A stretch of 64,000 nucleotides of DNA from SZUA-320 sp963707875 (GTDB lineage Bacteria; Gemmatimonadota; Gemmatimonadetes; Gemmatimonadales; GWC2-71-9): contig CAVPRU010000001.1 of the NCBI GenBank assembly GCA_963707875.1, forward strand, positions 186,001-250,000, given 5' to 3'. Of the stretch, positions 17,788-26,389 are shown piece by piece. The notes under the pieces were generated by a model. That model searched no databases and was not told the DNA's origin. It saw only the letters and a list, made by a program, of their open reading frames with translations. The translations under genes were made by a program, and so were the position numbers. How positions within the stretch are numbered: position 1 is the first letter of the stretch; every line of letters begins with the position of its first letter.

Positions 17788-19077
17788 TCAAGGGGTGCCC
17801 CCCAGGCGGGGCGACCATGCCGCCAACTGTGCATAACCCGGCGATGGAATCCGACGTACCCGACTGGTCTCAAGATCCAGAACATGCAACTGACGGCCTC
17901 CGGCTCGACTCGACGAGAACACCAGATGCCGGCTGTCAGGCGCCCAGGACGCATCTTCGTTGCGGCCTTCAGAGGTCACCTGTTGCACGCGATCCGTCGT
18001 CAGGTCGAACACCAGCACCTGGAAGCCGCCGGCCATGGCCCGATGGAACGCCAGCTTGAGGCCGTCGGGCGACCACTCAGGGGCAAAGGACCCGCCGGTA
18101 ACCCCGTAGTCGAACGGCACCAGCAGCTCCTGATTGGTCCCGTCCGAAGACATCACGTAGATCTGGGGACTTCCCGCTCGACTCGACACGAAGGCAATGC
18201 GCAGCCCGTCGGGAGAATACGTAGGCGAGAGGTTTTCTGCAAACCGTCCCACCGTCAATCGCTCGACACAGCAGAGGTCGGCCAGGTTCGCCTGATGGAG
18301 GGCGTAGACCGCCCGGTCCATTCCTCTGGAAAAGACAATGTTCCGACCGTCCGGCGAGATGGCGGGCGTGATGTTGGTGGTGGTCTGGGTCGTCGGGATG
18401 AGGATTCGGTTACTGGAGAAGAGGGTCTGCAGGACCACCGACGCCTTGCCGTCGTACAACTCGGTGAAGGCGAACCGCCGACCGTCGGGATGCCAGGTCG
18501 GAGAGTAGGCGGTCCGGCCCGCGGCGGTCACTGGGCGGGCACCATACCCGTCGGCATCCACCGTCCAGATTCTATTGTCGAAAACGTAGAGCAGCCGGGT
18601 CGCCGCAATCCCGGGAGAGCCCGTCGCCCAGCGGACCACCTCATCGCTCAGCCGGTGGATCGCCATCCGGGCCTCACCCACTCCCGCCAAGCCCAGGACG
18701 GCGGTCCCCTCCATCCGGACCAGGCCCGAGGCCACATCATAGAGCCGGGCCGCCACCAGCCCGCCCCCGATCAGCTGGAGTTCCAGCGCGAGGGTCGCAC
18801 TCATGGCGCGGTATGGCGCCAGGTTGAGGGGGCCCGGCTGGGCCAGCAGCATCACCGAGGGCAGCAGGATCATCTCGAACCGGTCGCTCTGGTCGAGGTC
18901 CCGCTCGATAATCGACCGGACCGAGTCAAGCCCCACGGCCGGCAGCACCACCAGGCCGGGGCGGACCTTGGGGTTGTCGTACAGCAGCCGGAGGTCGACC
19001 CGGGTGGTGTCCTGGGCACGCGCGGTCGTCACGGCGACCACCACCCCGAGGATCCCGATCAGCCCGCCCCGGTTCAT
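17788..19077 (-). CDS. tolB: Tol-Pal system translocation protein TolB
   Basis: TolB is the periplasmic beta-propeller that hands Pal between peptidoglycan and the Tol complex. The 429-residue protein has a signal peptide (GLIGILGVVVAVTTARA, cleavage near 21-22), an N-terminal TolB domain (about 22-160) and a six-bladed propeller with WD40-like PD40 repeats such as SPTWHPDGRRFAF, SPDGRNIVFSRG, SPDGLRIAFVSSRAGSPQIY and WAPDSRHLVFSS. It overlaps the end of tonB/tolA by 4 bases. The N-terminal segment after the signal, which in TolB binds TolA or Pal, is not clearly conserved. Confidence 0.93.
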   Translation of the reverse strand: MNRGGLIGILGVVVAVTTARAQDTTRVDLRLLYDNPKVRPGLVVLPAVGLDSVRSIIERDLDQSDRFEMILLPSVMLLAQPGPLNLAPYRAMSATLALELQLIGGGLVAARLYDVASGLVRMEGTAVLGLAGVGEARMAIHRLSDEVVRWATGSPGIAATRLLYVFDNRIWTVDADGYGARPVTAAGRTAYSPTWHPDGRRFAFTELYDGKASVVLQTLFSSNRILIPTTQTTTNITPAISPDGRNIVFSRGMDRAVYALHQANLADLCCVERLTVGRFAENLSPTYSPDGLRIAFVSSRAGSPQIYVMSSDGTNQELLVPFDYGVTGGSFAPEWSPDGLKLAFHRAMAGGFQVLVFDLTTDRVQQVTSEGRNEDASWAPDSRHLVFSSSRAGGRQLHVLDLETSRVRRIPSPGYAQLAAWSPRLGGTP

Positions 19078-19758
19078 GGCGTGGTCCGGGGCACGAACCA
19101 GAAGGCGATGGCGAGGGCCTCACCCCGGAACCCCTCGGGGAGCGGACCGAACGCGCCCGCGTTGCCCGCCGCCTCCACGGCGCCCTGGGCACCGAGATCA
19201 AACGAGTAGTTCCGGGAGCGGTTCACGATCCGGATGCCCTGCACCGTGCCATCTCTGAGTATCACGAATTCCACCTGGGTTCTCAGGTTCTGCATCCCGA
19301 TCGGACGCTGCCACCGCTTGTAGATCTCGTTGACCACCTTGCGGAGATACTCGGGAAAGGGAAACTCCACCCCCGGGGTGCTGACATTGGCCACGTCGCT
19401 CCCGGTGGACGGGGTCTCCCCGGGCATCGGGGTCACCGGGTTGGCGGTCTGAACCGGGGCCTCGGTCTTCCGCTGGGGCGTCGTCTTGGTCGGCGGCGGG
19501 GTGGGCTTGGCGGTCGGCTTGGGCGGATCCACCGGCGCGGTGCGCTCCACCGGACGGGGTGGCGCCTCGGGGGCGACCCTCGGCGCCGCGGTGGGAGCCG
19601 GAGCTGCGACCAGGTTCACCGGCGTACACGGTCGCCTGCTGGAGGGAGGGCCGGGTGGCGACCAGCAGGCCGCCGACGAGGAGCAGATGAATCCCCATCG
19701 TCCAGACGAGGCCGACGGAAGCATCCTGCCGGTCGGGGTACCCCAATCCAGCGGTCAC
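19074..19758 (-). CDS. TonB/TolA-type energy transducer, frameshifted
   Basis: This gene has the position of tolA, between tolR and tolB, and probably links the inner-membrane TolQR motor to the outer membrane. The start (GTG at 19758, 4-base overlap with tolR) gives a membrane anchor, VGLVWTMGIHLLLVGGLLVA. After ATVYA the reading must shift. The other frame supplies a Pro/Ala/Lys-rich periplasmic stalk and a TonB-type C-terminal domain (PEYLRKVVNEIYKRWQRP, QVEFVILRDGTVQGIRIV). Removing one base from the GCCGG at 19618-19622 gives a continuous TVYAVNLVAAPAP. Either the gene is broken or one base is wrongly inserted. TonB and TolA are hard to separate by sequence; context favours the TolA role. 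Confidence 0.85.
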
Positions 19759-20177
19759 GGGCGATCGTCCTCGGCCACCAGGCCGACGTCAGAGATGCCG
19801 GATTCGCGAATGACCGCGAGGACCCGCACCACGGCCTCGTAGGGAGCCCGCCCATCACCCCGCAGGTAGACCCCGTTGGGCTGCCGCCGGGCGATGATGG
19901 TCGAGAAACCCGCCTTGAACTCGTCGAAACTCATCCCGTCCTTGTCGACGAAGACCCGGCCGGCCCGATCCACCGTGATGATCAACCCCTCCTTGGTGGA
20001 GAGGGGCTTGGCAACGGCGCGCGGCAACTGGACGTCCACTCCACCCTGGAGCAATGGTGCGGTGATCATGAAGATGATCAACAAAACGAAGGCGATATCC
20101 ATCAGAGAAGTCACGTTGATATCTGCCGAGATCGGCAACGATCCCCGGCCACCACGACGCCCACGTCCGCCGAGCAT
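19755..20177 (-). CDS. tolR: ExbD/TolR-family proton channel subunit
   Basis: TolR, with TolQ, uses the proton motive force to drive TolA. The 140-residue protein has a basic N-terminus (GGRGRRGGRG), one membrane helix SLMDIAFVLLIIFMITAPLL with the proton-carrying aspartate (Asp27), and a periplasmic ExbD domain (IITVDRAGRVFVDKDG, VYLRGDGRAPYEAVVRVL). Its ATG directly follows the tolQ stop and its end overlaps tonB/tolA by 4 bases. ExbD and TolR cannot be told apart by sequence; the tolB and pal neighbours decide. Confidence 0.92.
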   Translation of the reverse strand: MLGGRGRRGGRGSLPISADINVTSLMDIAFVLLIIFMITAPLLQGGVDVQLPRAVAKPLSTKEGLIITVDRAGRVFVDKDGMSFDEFKAGFSTIIARRQPNGVYLRGDGRAPYEAVVRVLAVIRESGISDVGLVAEDDRP

Positions 20178-20885
20178 CTAGAGCAACCGCTCCCGGGCCA
20201 TCCAGCCGACCAGGGCCGCACCGAACCCCTCCAGGCTGCCCTCGAAGCGGGCCACCCGGGTGGCGAAATAGTTGTAGGCCAGAACCGACGGAATCGCGAC
20301 CGCGAGCCCGGCGACCGTGGTGATCAGCGCCTCGGCCACTCCGGGGGCTACCGCTGCAATGTTGCCGGAGCCCTTCGCCGCGATCCCGAAAAAGGCCTGC
20401 ATCACCCCCAGCACGGTGCCCATCAGGCCCATGAGCGGGCTGACTGCGCCGATGGTCGCCAACCAGGGGACGTAGTGGGACACCTCGTCCCGCTCCGACG
20501 CAACCTCCTTGTCCAGCACCATCTTCAGAGCCTCGAGCTGGGATTCCGAGAGGCTGTGCGTTTCGGCCTGCCCCTCCCCGATCGCCCCAGGGCGCAGTTC
20601 ACTGTAAAAGGTGATTCCCTCCCGAAACAGCCGGCTGAAAGGAGAAGGCGGAAGCTTCATGACCCCGCGGTACGCCTCCCGGAGGCCCGGGTGCCCTCCC
20701 ACTTCAGCGAAGAACCGGCGCCCCTGCCCTGTGATCCGTCGGAATTGCCACCACTTCAGCCCGATCACGAACCACGAGGCGAGGGACATCAGGCCGATGG
20801 CGATCAGGACGACCTTGGTCTCCGCGGAGGCATGGACGACCAGGTCGAAAGTAGAGGTGTATTGGGCCGTCTCGGCCTGCAGCAT
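20178..20885 (-). CDS. tolQ: MotA/TolQ/ExbB-family proton channel protein
   Basis: TolQ is the three-helix inner membrane subunit that forms the proton channel with TolR. The 235-residue protein has helix 1 (VVLIAIGLMSLASWFVIGLK), a cytoplasmic loop, helix 2 (LATIGAVSPLMGLMGTVLGV) and helix 3 (ALITTVAGLAVAIPSVLAYN), with the conserved GLMGTV and TTVAGL segments. The ATG at 20885 is preferred over the GTG at 20891 because GGAG lies at the right distance before the ATG and overlaps the GTG. It is the first gene of the tolQ-tolR-tonB/tolA-tolB-pal-cpoB run. Confidence 0.93.
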   Translation of the reverse strand: MLQAETAQYTSTFDLVVHASAETKVVLIAIGLMSLASWFVIGLKWWQFRRITGQGRRFFAEVGGHPGLREAYRGVMKLPPSPFSRLFREGITFYSELRPGAIGEGQAETHSLSESQLEALKMVLDKEVASERDEVSHYVPWLATIGAVSPLMGLMGTVLGVMQAFFGIAAKGSGNIAAVAPGVAEALITTVAGLAVAIPSVLAYNYFATRVARFEGSLEGFGAALVGWMARERLL

Positions 20886-20984
20886 CGTCACTCCAGTGGT
20901 GAGGGATCCTCCAGCCGGCTGAACCCGCGCCGACGACCCCTAAACATAGGGCAATCATCGAGTTCGGCCTATGCCCAGGCTCCC

Positions 20985-21029
20985 AAAAAGCCAACCGCCG
21001 ACTGGGATGGAGACGCCCAGTCGGCGGTT
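20985..21029 (-). terminator. Rho-independent terminator after the LysM gene
   Basis: On the minus strand a perfect 14-bp stem (AACCGCCGACTGGG, arms 21016-21029 and 20993-21006, loop of 9) is followed by GGCTTTTT. It lies about 25 bases past the stop of the LysM gene and separates ssb-LysM transcription from the Tol-Pal operon. Confidence 0.88.
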
Positions 21030-21053
21030 TGCTTCACGTCGAAATCTGACAGC

Positions 21054-22202
21054 CTAGCGATCGGAGCCGTTCGGGAGCCGGGCCACATGCCGGACCGGCG
21101 TTCCCGGGGCAATGTCCGGCGAGACGACGGTCAGGAGAAGGACCGTCGCGCTCCGCTCCCCCACCCGCACAACCTGCCCAGTCGCCATCAGCTCGTCGAC
21201 CAGATCGGCTGACCGGGTTCGGGCCTGGGGCCGGCGCCGGACTTCCATCACGTCCCCCGCCCGGAGCCCATCGTTCCGGCCAAGGTTGATGAAGATCACA
21301 TTCTGCGGGTGCTTGAGTTCCTTGAGGTCTCGACCGCCGATGACCTCTCCTACCACCCCGTTTTCCAAGGCAACCGCCCGCTGATCAGGCCCCTTGCTGA
21401 ACCGCTCGGCGGGGAGCACGAATTGACCATTGCGCATCGGGCCGAACACGGACACAACTCGGGCCAGGTACTGCTCCTGACTCATCCCGGTAACGACAAC
21501 CAGCCCGGTCGGGACCACCGCCACGCCGTAGCCGACGTACTCCGGCCCTCGGATCCCGACCAGGAGACTGTCCCCGACCGCATAGCTGCCATCGGCTGGC
21601 GGCCGGACCCCTACCACGGTGTTGAGAGTGACCGAGGCGCGCTCGCTGAGGTTCCGGATCTGCTGGGGGGTGACCGCCCCGACCAGCTGGCCGAACGGCA
21701 GCGTGGCGCCCTCAGTCAGGAAACCGGACGAGTAGAATTCGCCGGGCCGGAGCGACCGGTAGGACATATCCACATAGCTGGTGAGCGCCTCGGACGCCTG
21801 CAGCGCCCGCCGCTGGGCGAACTCGGGCATCGGATATTCGGCATTCGGCGCCTGGCGCTCCTGGGGCTGAGCGACCGGTGCCTGAGCGGGCTCAGCGGCT
21901 GGAGCCGGCGTTTCCTCGGTCGGCACCGCGCTGACTCCCTCGGTGGCGACCAGCCGGAGCACTTCCCCGGGGTAGATCCAGTGCGGATCCTCCACTACGG
22001 AGGTGTTCAGCCGGAAGATCTGAGGCCAGAGGAAGGCATCGCCGAGGTACTGGCGCGCCAGGGCCCACAGGGTGTCGCCGCTCCGCACCGTATGGGTCTC
22101 GGTGCGGGTGGTCTGCTGGGCCTGAGCCGGCGCGACCGCGAAGGCCAGGCTCAGCAGACCAAGCAGCGAAAGTCTAGAACGGAAGGTCGTCGTCCTCGCC
22201 AT
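21054..22202 (-). CDS. Exported LysM-domain protein
   Basis: This 382-residue secreted protein has a signal peptide (LSLLGLLSLAFAVAPAQA, cleavage near 28) and one LysM domain (about 36-85: HTVRSGDTLWALARQYLGD, ending PGEVLRL), which binds peptidoglycan glycans. The rest has no recognised catalytic motif. A region around LNLGRNDGLRAGDVMEV-like text (IFINLGRNDGLRAGDVMEV) resembles FlgT/CdsD-type beta modules, and I treat that only as a hint. The ATG at 22202 has GGAGG six bases upstream and overlaps the end of ssb by 29 bases. It ends before a strong terminator. A wall-binding structural or anchoring role is likely. Confidence 0.8.
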   Translation of the reverse strand: MARTTTFRSRLSLLGLLSLAFAVAPAQAQQTTRTETHTVRSGDTLWALARQYLGDAFLWPQIFRLNTSVVEDPHWIYPGEVLRLVATEGVSAVPTEETPAPAAEPAQAPVAQPQERQAPNAEYPMPEFAQRRALQASEALTSYVDMSYRSLRPGEFYSSGFLTEGATLPFGQLVGAVTPQQIRNLSERASVTLNTVVGVRPPADGSYAVGDSLLVGIRGPEYVGYGVAVVPTGLVVVTGMSQEQYLARVVSVFGPMRNGQFVLPAERFSKGPDQRAVALENGVVGEVIGGRDLKELKHPQNVIFINLGRNDGLRAGDVMEVRRRPQARTRSADLVDELMATGQVVRVGERSATVLLLTVVSPDIAPGTPVRHVARLPNGSDR

Positions 22203-22644
22203 CAAGGGCCTCCGGGAAATCACCGAAGGACTCGTCCTTCCCCGGCGGGGCGCTGGCCGCCACCTTGGAGCCGGAATAGGAATCGTCGCCTTCGGAAGAA
22301 CGGCTGGAGAGCATGATCAGTTCGCGCGCCGAGATCTCCGTGGTGTAGCGGGTCTGTCCTTCCCGGTCCTGCCACGTCCGGTACTCGATGCTCCCCTCGA
22401 CATACACCTTGTCGCCCTTCTTGCAGTACCGCTCGACCACGTCGGCCAGGGTGCTGCCTCGGTTGTTCCAGAGGACGACCCGGTGCCACTCGGTCTTTTC
22501 CTGCTTTTCGCCGGCCTGATTCTTCCAGGCCCGGCTGGTGGCAAGCGATATGGTGGCGACCCGTGACCCGTTCGAAGTACTGCGGACTTCGGGATCAGCC
22601 CCCAAATTGCCAATAAGGATGACTTTGTTCAGGCTGCGGCTCAC
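22174..22644 (-). CDS. ssb: Single-stranded DNA-binding protein
   Basis: SSB coats single-stranded DNA in replication and repair and recruits partners through its C-terminal tip. The 156-residue protein has the OB fold (LNKVILIGNLGADPEVRST, EWHRVVLWN, GDKVYVEGSIEYRTW) and an acidic tail ending DDDLPF, the partner-binding tip. The GTG start at 22644 has GGAGG five bases upstream. It is preceded by a consensus sigma70 promoter and followed by the overlapping LysM gene, an unusual partner. A 7-bp inverted repeat (22653-22659 with 22684-22690) lies in the leader next to the ribosome binding site. Confidence 0.97.
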   Translation of the reverse strand: MSRSLNKVILIGNLGADPEVRSTSNGSRVATISLATSRAWKNQAGEKQEKTEWHRVVLWNNRGSTLADVVERYCKKGDKVYVEGSIEYRTWQDREGQTRYTTEISARELIMLSSRSSEGDDSYSGSKVAASAPPGKDESFGDFPEALDGEDDDLPF

Positions 22645-22693
22645 GGTGACCTCCGGGGTGAAAAACCAGGTTCATGATGGCGAACCCCGGCAG

Positions 22694-22722
22694 AGTATAG
22701 GAACCGTAAGTTGTTTTGTCAA
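22694..22722 (-). promoter_or_regulatory. Consensus sigma70 promoter of ssb
   Basis: On the minus strand TTGACA (22722-22717, 6 of 6) is followed after 17 bases by TATACT (22699-22694, 5 of 6). The start point would be near 22687, leaving a leader of about 43 bases before the GTG at 22644. Confidence 0.9.
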
Positions 22723-22748
22723 CCAAAGATACGCGTTCCGGCACGGTT

Positions 22749-23207
22749 CTACGCGCCGCCGGAAAGCATCAGCCGGTACACCAGGGCATCCTCGATTGGA
22801 AGCCGATAATAAGCACGGCGCATGCCAGCCACCCGGAACCCGCTGGACTGGTACAGGGTCCGGGCCGGCCAATTCGAGATCCGGACCTCCAGCCAGACCT
22901 CGGTGACCCCTGCCGAACCCAGCCGGGCCAGCAATTCCCTCAGCAGCTCCCGGGCGATCCCCCGGCGATGCAGACGCGGCAGTACCCCGAAGGTCAGGAT
23001 CTCGGCCGCCCCCGCGACCAAACGGGCCACCGCGTAGCCCGAAAGGACCGATCCCGTCTCGGCAGCCAGGGCGATCGTGCTCGGGGCGCCGAGCACCTCA
23101 CGCATCCCCTGCTCCGACCAGGGATCGCTGAAACAGGCCCGCTCGAGGTCGAGCAGGGCGGCGGTATCAGCCGATCCGGCCCGGCGAATCCGGCAGGGTG
23201 CGTCCAT
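22749..23207 (-). CDS. rimI: Ribosomal protein S18 alanine N-acetyltransferase RimI-like
   Basis: This is a GNAT-fold acetyltransferase, likely the RimI enzyme that acetylates the N-terminus of ribosomal protein S18. The ATG at 23207 gives 152 residues with IRRAGSADTAALLDLERACF at the start, the acetyl-CoA loop RLHRRGIARELLRELL and the C-terminal NWPARTLYQSSGF motif. A start at 23300 would add an Arg/Pro-rich tail not seen in the family. It overlaps tsaB by 41 bases. The tsaE-tsaB-rimI order is a common arrangement and supports the assignment; other GNAT substrates remain possible. Confidence 0.87.
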   Translation of the reverse strand: MDAPCRIRRAGSADTAALLDLERACFSDPWSEQGMREVLGAPSTIALAAETGSVLSGYAVARLVAGAAEILTFGVLPRLHRRGIARELLRELLARLGSAGVTEVWLEVRISNWPARTLYQSSGFRVAGMRRAYYRLPIEDALVYRLMLSGGA

Positions 23208-23883
23208 GGATCCGTTCCCATTTGGCCTGGGCTTCTGCGGGGCGGCCGTACTCCGGCTCCCAGGCAACCGGGGCCGTGATCTCGTGACAGCCACCTTCAC
23301 GGTTCATCAGATCGAGCAACGTCACCGCCGACGGAAGACCGGGAGTCACCAACAGGAGGCCGCGGGCCTGCAAGGCGGCCCCGATCGCTTCCGGGGCTTC
23401 CCCGATGGCCTGATCCACCGGAGCCAGGGCCAGCACACCCTGAAGATCCATCGCGCGTGGGGACACCAGTGTGGTGATCCGATCGGACTGGAACCGCCAG
23501 ATCCCGGCGTACACCTCCCCACGCAGAGCATGGCTCACCGCCAGCACCGATCGATCCTGGGCTCCCTTCAGCCCTGCCGCCCGCACCAGCAGGCTGGGCG
23601 CGGTGAACAGCCTGACCGCGCCTGCCCGGCTCAGGGCCTTGGCCACGGCGGCGCCGACCCGAAGCCCGGTAAAGCTCCCCGGACCATCCGCCAGGACGAC
23701 GGTCCGGAGGTCGTTGGCGGTGGCGCCAAGTTCCGCCAGGCCCTGGTCGATCAGTGGCAATAAGGCCGCGGCGTGCTGGCGCGGCCCGTCGACCGTCCGG
23801 ACCACGGGCGGGCGGCCTGGCAGCGCCAGCGCCACACTCAGTCGAGTGGTGGCGGTATCCATCGCCAGGCGGACCTCAGCCAT
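23167..23883 (-). CDS. tsaB: tRNA t6A biosynthesis protein TsaB
   Basis: TsaB is the inactive partner of TsaD in making N6-threonylcarbamoyladenosine at position 37 of ANN-decoding tRNAs. The 238-residue protein has the ASKHA fold start (RLAMDTATTRLSVAL), the QHAAALLPLI segment and the highly conserved GPGSFTGLRVG motif (about 67-77). It overlaps tsaE by 8 bases and rimI by 41. TsaC and TsaD are not in the window. Confidence 0.93.
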   Translation of the reverse strand: MAEVRLAMDTATTRLSVALALPGRPPVVRTVDGPRQHAAALLPLIDQGLAELGATANDLRTVVLADGPGSFTGLRVGAAVAKALSRAGAVRLFTAPSLLVRAAGLKGAQDRSVLAVSHALRGEVYAGIWRFQSDRITTLVSPRAMDLQGVLALAPVDQAIGEAPEAIGAALQARGLLLVTPGLPSAVTLLDLMNREGGCHEITAPVAWEPEYGRPAEAQAKWERIHGRTLPDSPGRIG

Positions 23884-24310
23884 CGAGCCACTCCGCCGGG
23901 TCGGGGACCACCACCACCTCGCGCAGATCGGGGTTCTCCAGATGACCCAGCCGGACCCGGTGGGTCGCGGGCGGAACCCAGGACCCGCCCCGATCCGGCC
24001 ATTCGACGATCAACAGGTCCCCGCTGGTGAGTTCGGCCCAATCCAGGGCGTTTGCCTCCTCCTCATCCTTGAAGCGGTAGCAGTCCACATGAAAGACCGT
24101 GCCGCGTGGGGTGAGGTACCGGTGGGTCAGGGCAAAGGTCGGACTGGTCGCGCCCTGGTCGGCCCCCCGGGCCCCCACGATCGCCCGCGCCAGAGAGGTC
24201 TTCCCGACCCCGAGTTCCCCCTCCAGCCAGAGGATCGACTCCGCCGGGAGCCGCTCGGCCAGGCGGACCCCCAGCGCCAACACCGCCGGCTCGTCCAGCC
24301 GGCGGTTCAT
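23876..24310 (-). CDS. tsaE: tRNA t6A biosynthesis ATPase TsaE
   Basis: TsaE is the small P-loop ATPase that resets the TsaB-TsaD complex during t6A synthesis. The 144-residue protein has a Walker A GELGVGKTS (31-39), the TSPTFALTHRY switch segment and VFHVDCYR, followed by the LIVEWPDR motif. The ATG at 24310 overlaps uvrB by 4 bases and the end overlaps tsaB by 8 bases, giving a tight uvrB-tsaE-tsaB-rimI run. Confidence 0.94.
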   Translation of the reverse strand: MNRRLDEPAVLALGVRLAERLPAESILWLEGELGVGKTSLARAIVGARGADQGATSPTFALTHRYLTPRGTVFHVDCYRFKDEEEANALDWAELTSGDLLIVEWPDRGGSWVPPATHRVRLGHLENPDLREVVVVPDPAEWLDG

Positions 24311-26340
24311 CGGCGCCCCGACCTGATGGGGGTCCGCCGGACGTTCGGGGCGCCGACCGACTTCAGGTCGTTGATCTGGTCCCGCAACATGGCGGCGAGC
24401 TCGAACTCCAGATTGGCCGCCGCCTCCCGCATCTGCTTCTCGAGCGCCAGGATGAAGGCCGCCCGTTGCACCGGGTCATGCAGGTCCGGGGTCTTCTCGG
24501 CTGGTGGGCCCGGTCTCCCGGTCCGGGCATCGGCGACCCGGGTGCTGAGCCGGGTCTCCTCCACCGACTTCACGATCGAGGTGGGGGTGATCCCGTGCTC
24601 AACGTTGTACTCCTGCTGGAGCTTCCTCCGCCGGTCCATTTCATCGAGCGCCCGGCGCATCGAACCGGTGATCCGGTCCGCGTACAGGATCGCGCGACCG
24701 TTCAGATGCCGGGCCGCCCGGCCCACCGTCTGAATCAGCGAGCGGTCCGACCGAAGGAACCCCTCCTGGTCGGCATCCAGAATGGCGACCAGCGACACCT
24801 CCGGCAGGTCGAGCCCTTCTCGCAGCAGGTTGATCCCCACCAGGACGTCGAATTCGCCGAGTCGGAGGCCCCGGAGAATCTCCACCCGCTCGATCGCGTC
24901 GATGTCCGAGTGGAGATACCGGACCCGCACACCGGCCTGCTGGAGATAGTCCGTCAGATCCTCCGACATCCGCTTGGTCAGGGTGGTCACCAGCACGCGT
25001 TCATGGCGGACGGTCCGGTCCCGGATCTGGCGCAGCAGATCATCCACCTGCCCTTTGACCGGCCGCACCTCGACTTCGGGATCCACCAGGCCGGTGGGCC
25101 GGTTGATCTGCTCCACAACCACGCCCTTGGCCAGCCCCAGTTCGAATTCTCCCGGCGTCGCCGACACGGTGATCATCCCCGGCGTCAGGGCCATGAACTC
25201 CTCGAACTGGAGGGGCCGGTTGTCCAGCGCGGACGGCAGCCGGAACCCGTACTCCACCAGGGTCAGTTTCCGGGCCCGGTCCCCGTGGTACATCCCCCCG
25301 ATCTGGGGGAGCGAGGCGTGCGACTCGTCGACCACCACCAGGTACTCCGGGGGGAAATAGTCGAGCAGGCAGGCGGGCCGCTCCCCTTCCCGTCGGTTGC
25401 TCAGGTGGCGCGAGTAGTTCTCGATGCCCGGACAGGTGCCGACCTCGAGCATCATCTCGATATCGAAGTGGGTGCGGGACTCCAGCCGTTGCGCCTCGAG
25501 CAGCTTGCCCGCCGTCCGGAACTCACCCAGCCGCACCGCCAGCTCGTCCTTGATGCGCCCGACCGCGCGTTCCACCGCCTCGCGTTCGGTGACGAAGTGG
25601 GTGGCGGGGTAGATTGCGCACCGCTCGAGCGGGGTGATGACCTCCCCCGTCAGCGGATGAACCTTGCTGATCCGTTCGATCTCATCACCCCAGAACTCGA
25701 TCCGGACCGCCTGTTCCTCATAGGCCGGAAAGATCTCAAGGGTATCCCCCCGGACCCGGAAGGTTCCCTGTTCGAACGAAGCATCGTTGCGGCGATACTG
25801 GATGGCCACCAGATCCCCCAGGAGATCGTCCCGACCGCGCCGCTCGCCCACCCGGGCCGTAGCCATCAGCTGCCGGTAGGTCACCGGGTCACCGAGCCCG
25901 TAGATCGCGCTCACCGTGGCGACGATCACCACATCCTCCCGCTCCATCAGGCTGGAGGTCGCCCGAAGTCGCAGCCGCTGAATGTCCTCGTTGATCGAGG
26001 CGTCCTTCTCGATGTAGACGTCGCTCGAGGGGACGTAGGCTTCCGGCTGGTAATAGTCGTAGTAGGACACGAAGTACTCGACGGCGTTCCTGGGCAGGAA
26101 CTGCTTCATCTCCCCGTACAGCTGGGCGGCGAGGGTCTTGTTGTGGGACAGGATGAGAGTCGGTCTTCTGGCCTGGGCGATGACGTGGGCCAGGGTCAGG
26201 GTCTTCCCCGACCCGGTCACGCCCAGCAGCGTCTGGTATCGCGCGCCCCTCGCCAGCCCGGCGCTGAGTTCGGCGATGGCCCGCGGCTGATCACCGGCGG
26301 GAGCGAAGGGGGCGAGGACTTCGAACTGGGGGCCTGACAC
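24307..26340 (-). CDS. uvrB: Excinuclease ABC subunit B
   Basis: UvrB verifies damage and loads UvrC in nucleotide excision repair. The 677-residue protein, a normal length, has Walker A GVTGSGKT (40-47), the beta-hairpin region YYDYYQPEAYVPSSDVYIEK, the DESH helicase box (VVDESHASLPQI), helicase motif VI (QTVGRAARHLNG) and a C-terminal UVR motif (LEFELAAMLRDQINDLK) that binds UvrC. The start is GTG at 26340. It begins the uvrB-tsaE-tsaB-rimI run. Confidence 0.97.
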   Translation of the reverse strand: MSGPQFEVLAPFAPAGDQPRAIAELSAGLARGARYQTLLGVTGSGKTLTLAHVIAQARRPTLILSHNKTLAAQLYGEMKQFLPRNAVEYFVSYYDYYQPEAYVPSSDVYIEKDASINEDIQRLRLRATSSLMEREDVVIVATVSAIYGLGDPVTYRQLMATARVGERRGRDDLLGDLVAIQYRRNDASFEQGTFRVRGDTLEIFPAYEEQAVRIEFWGDEIERISKVHPLTGEVITPLERCAIYPATHFVTEREAVERAVGRIKDELAVRLGEFRTAGKLLEAQRLESRTHFDIEMMLEVGTCPGIENYSRHLSNRREGERPACLLDYFPPEYLVVVDESHASLPQIGGMYHGDRARKLTLVEYGFRLPSALDNRPLQFEEFMALTPGMITVSATPGEFELGLAKGVVVEQINRPTGLVDPEVEVRPVKGQVDDLLRQIRDRTVRHERVLVTTLTKRMSEDLTDYLQQAGVRVRYLHSDIDAIERVEILRGLRLGEFDVLVGINLLREGLDLPEVSLVAILDADQEGFLRSDRSLIQTVGRAARHLNGRAILYADRITGSMRRALDEMDRRRKLQQEYNVEHGITPTSIVKSVEETRLSTRVADARTGRPGPPAEKTPDLHDPVQRAAFILALEKQMREAAANLEFELAAMLRDQINDLKSVGAPNVRRTPIRSGRR

Positions 26341-26389
26341 GGGGGGAATTTAGCCGGACCGCCCATCAACTGCTGGTCGACCGGACCCG

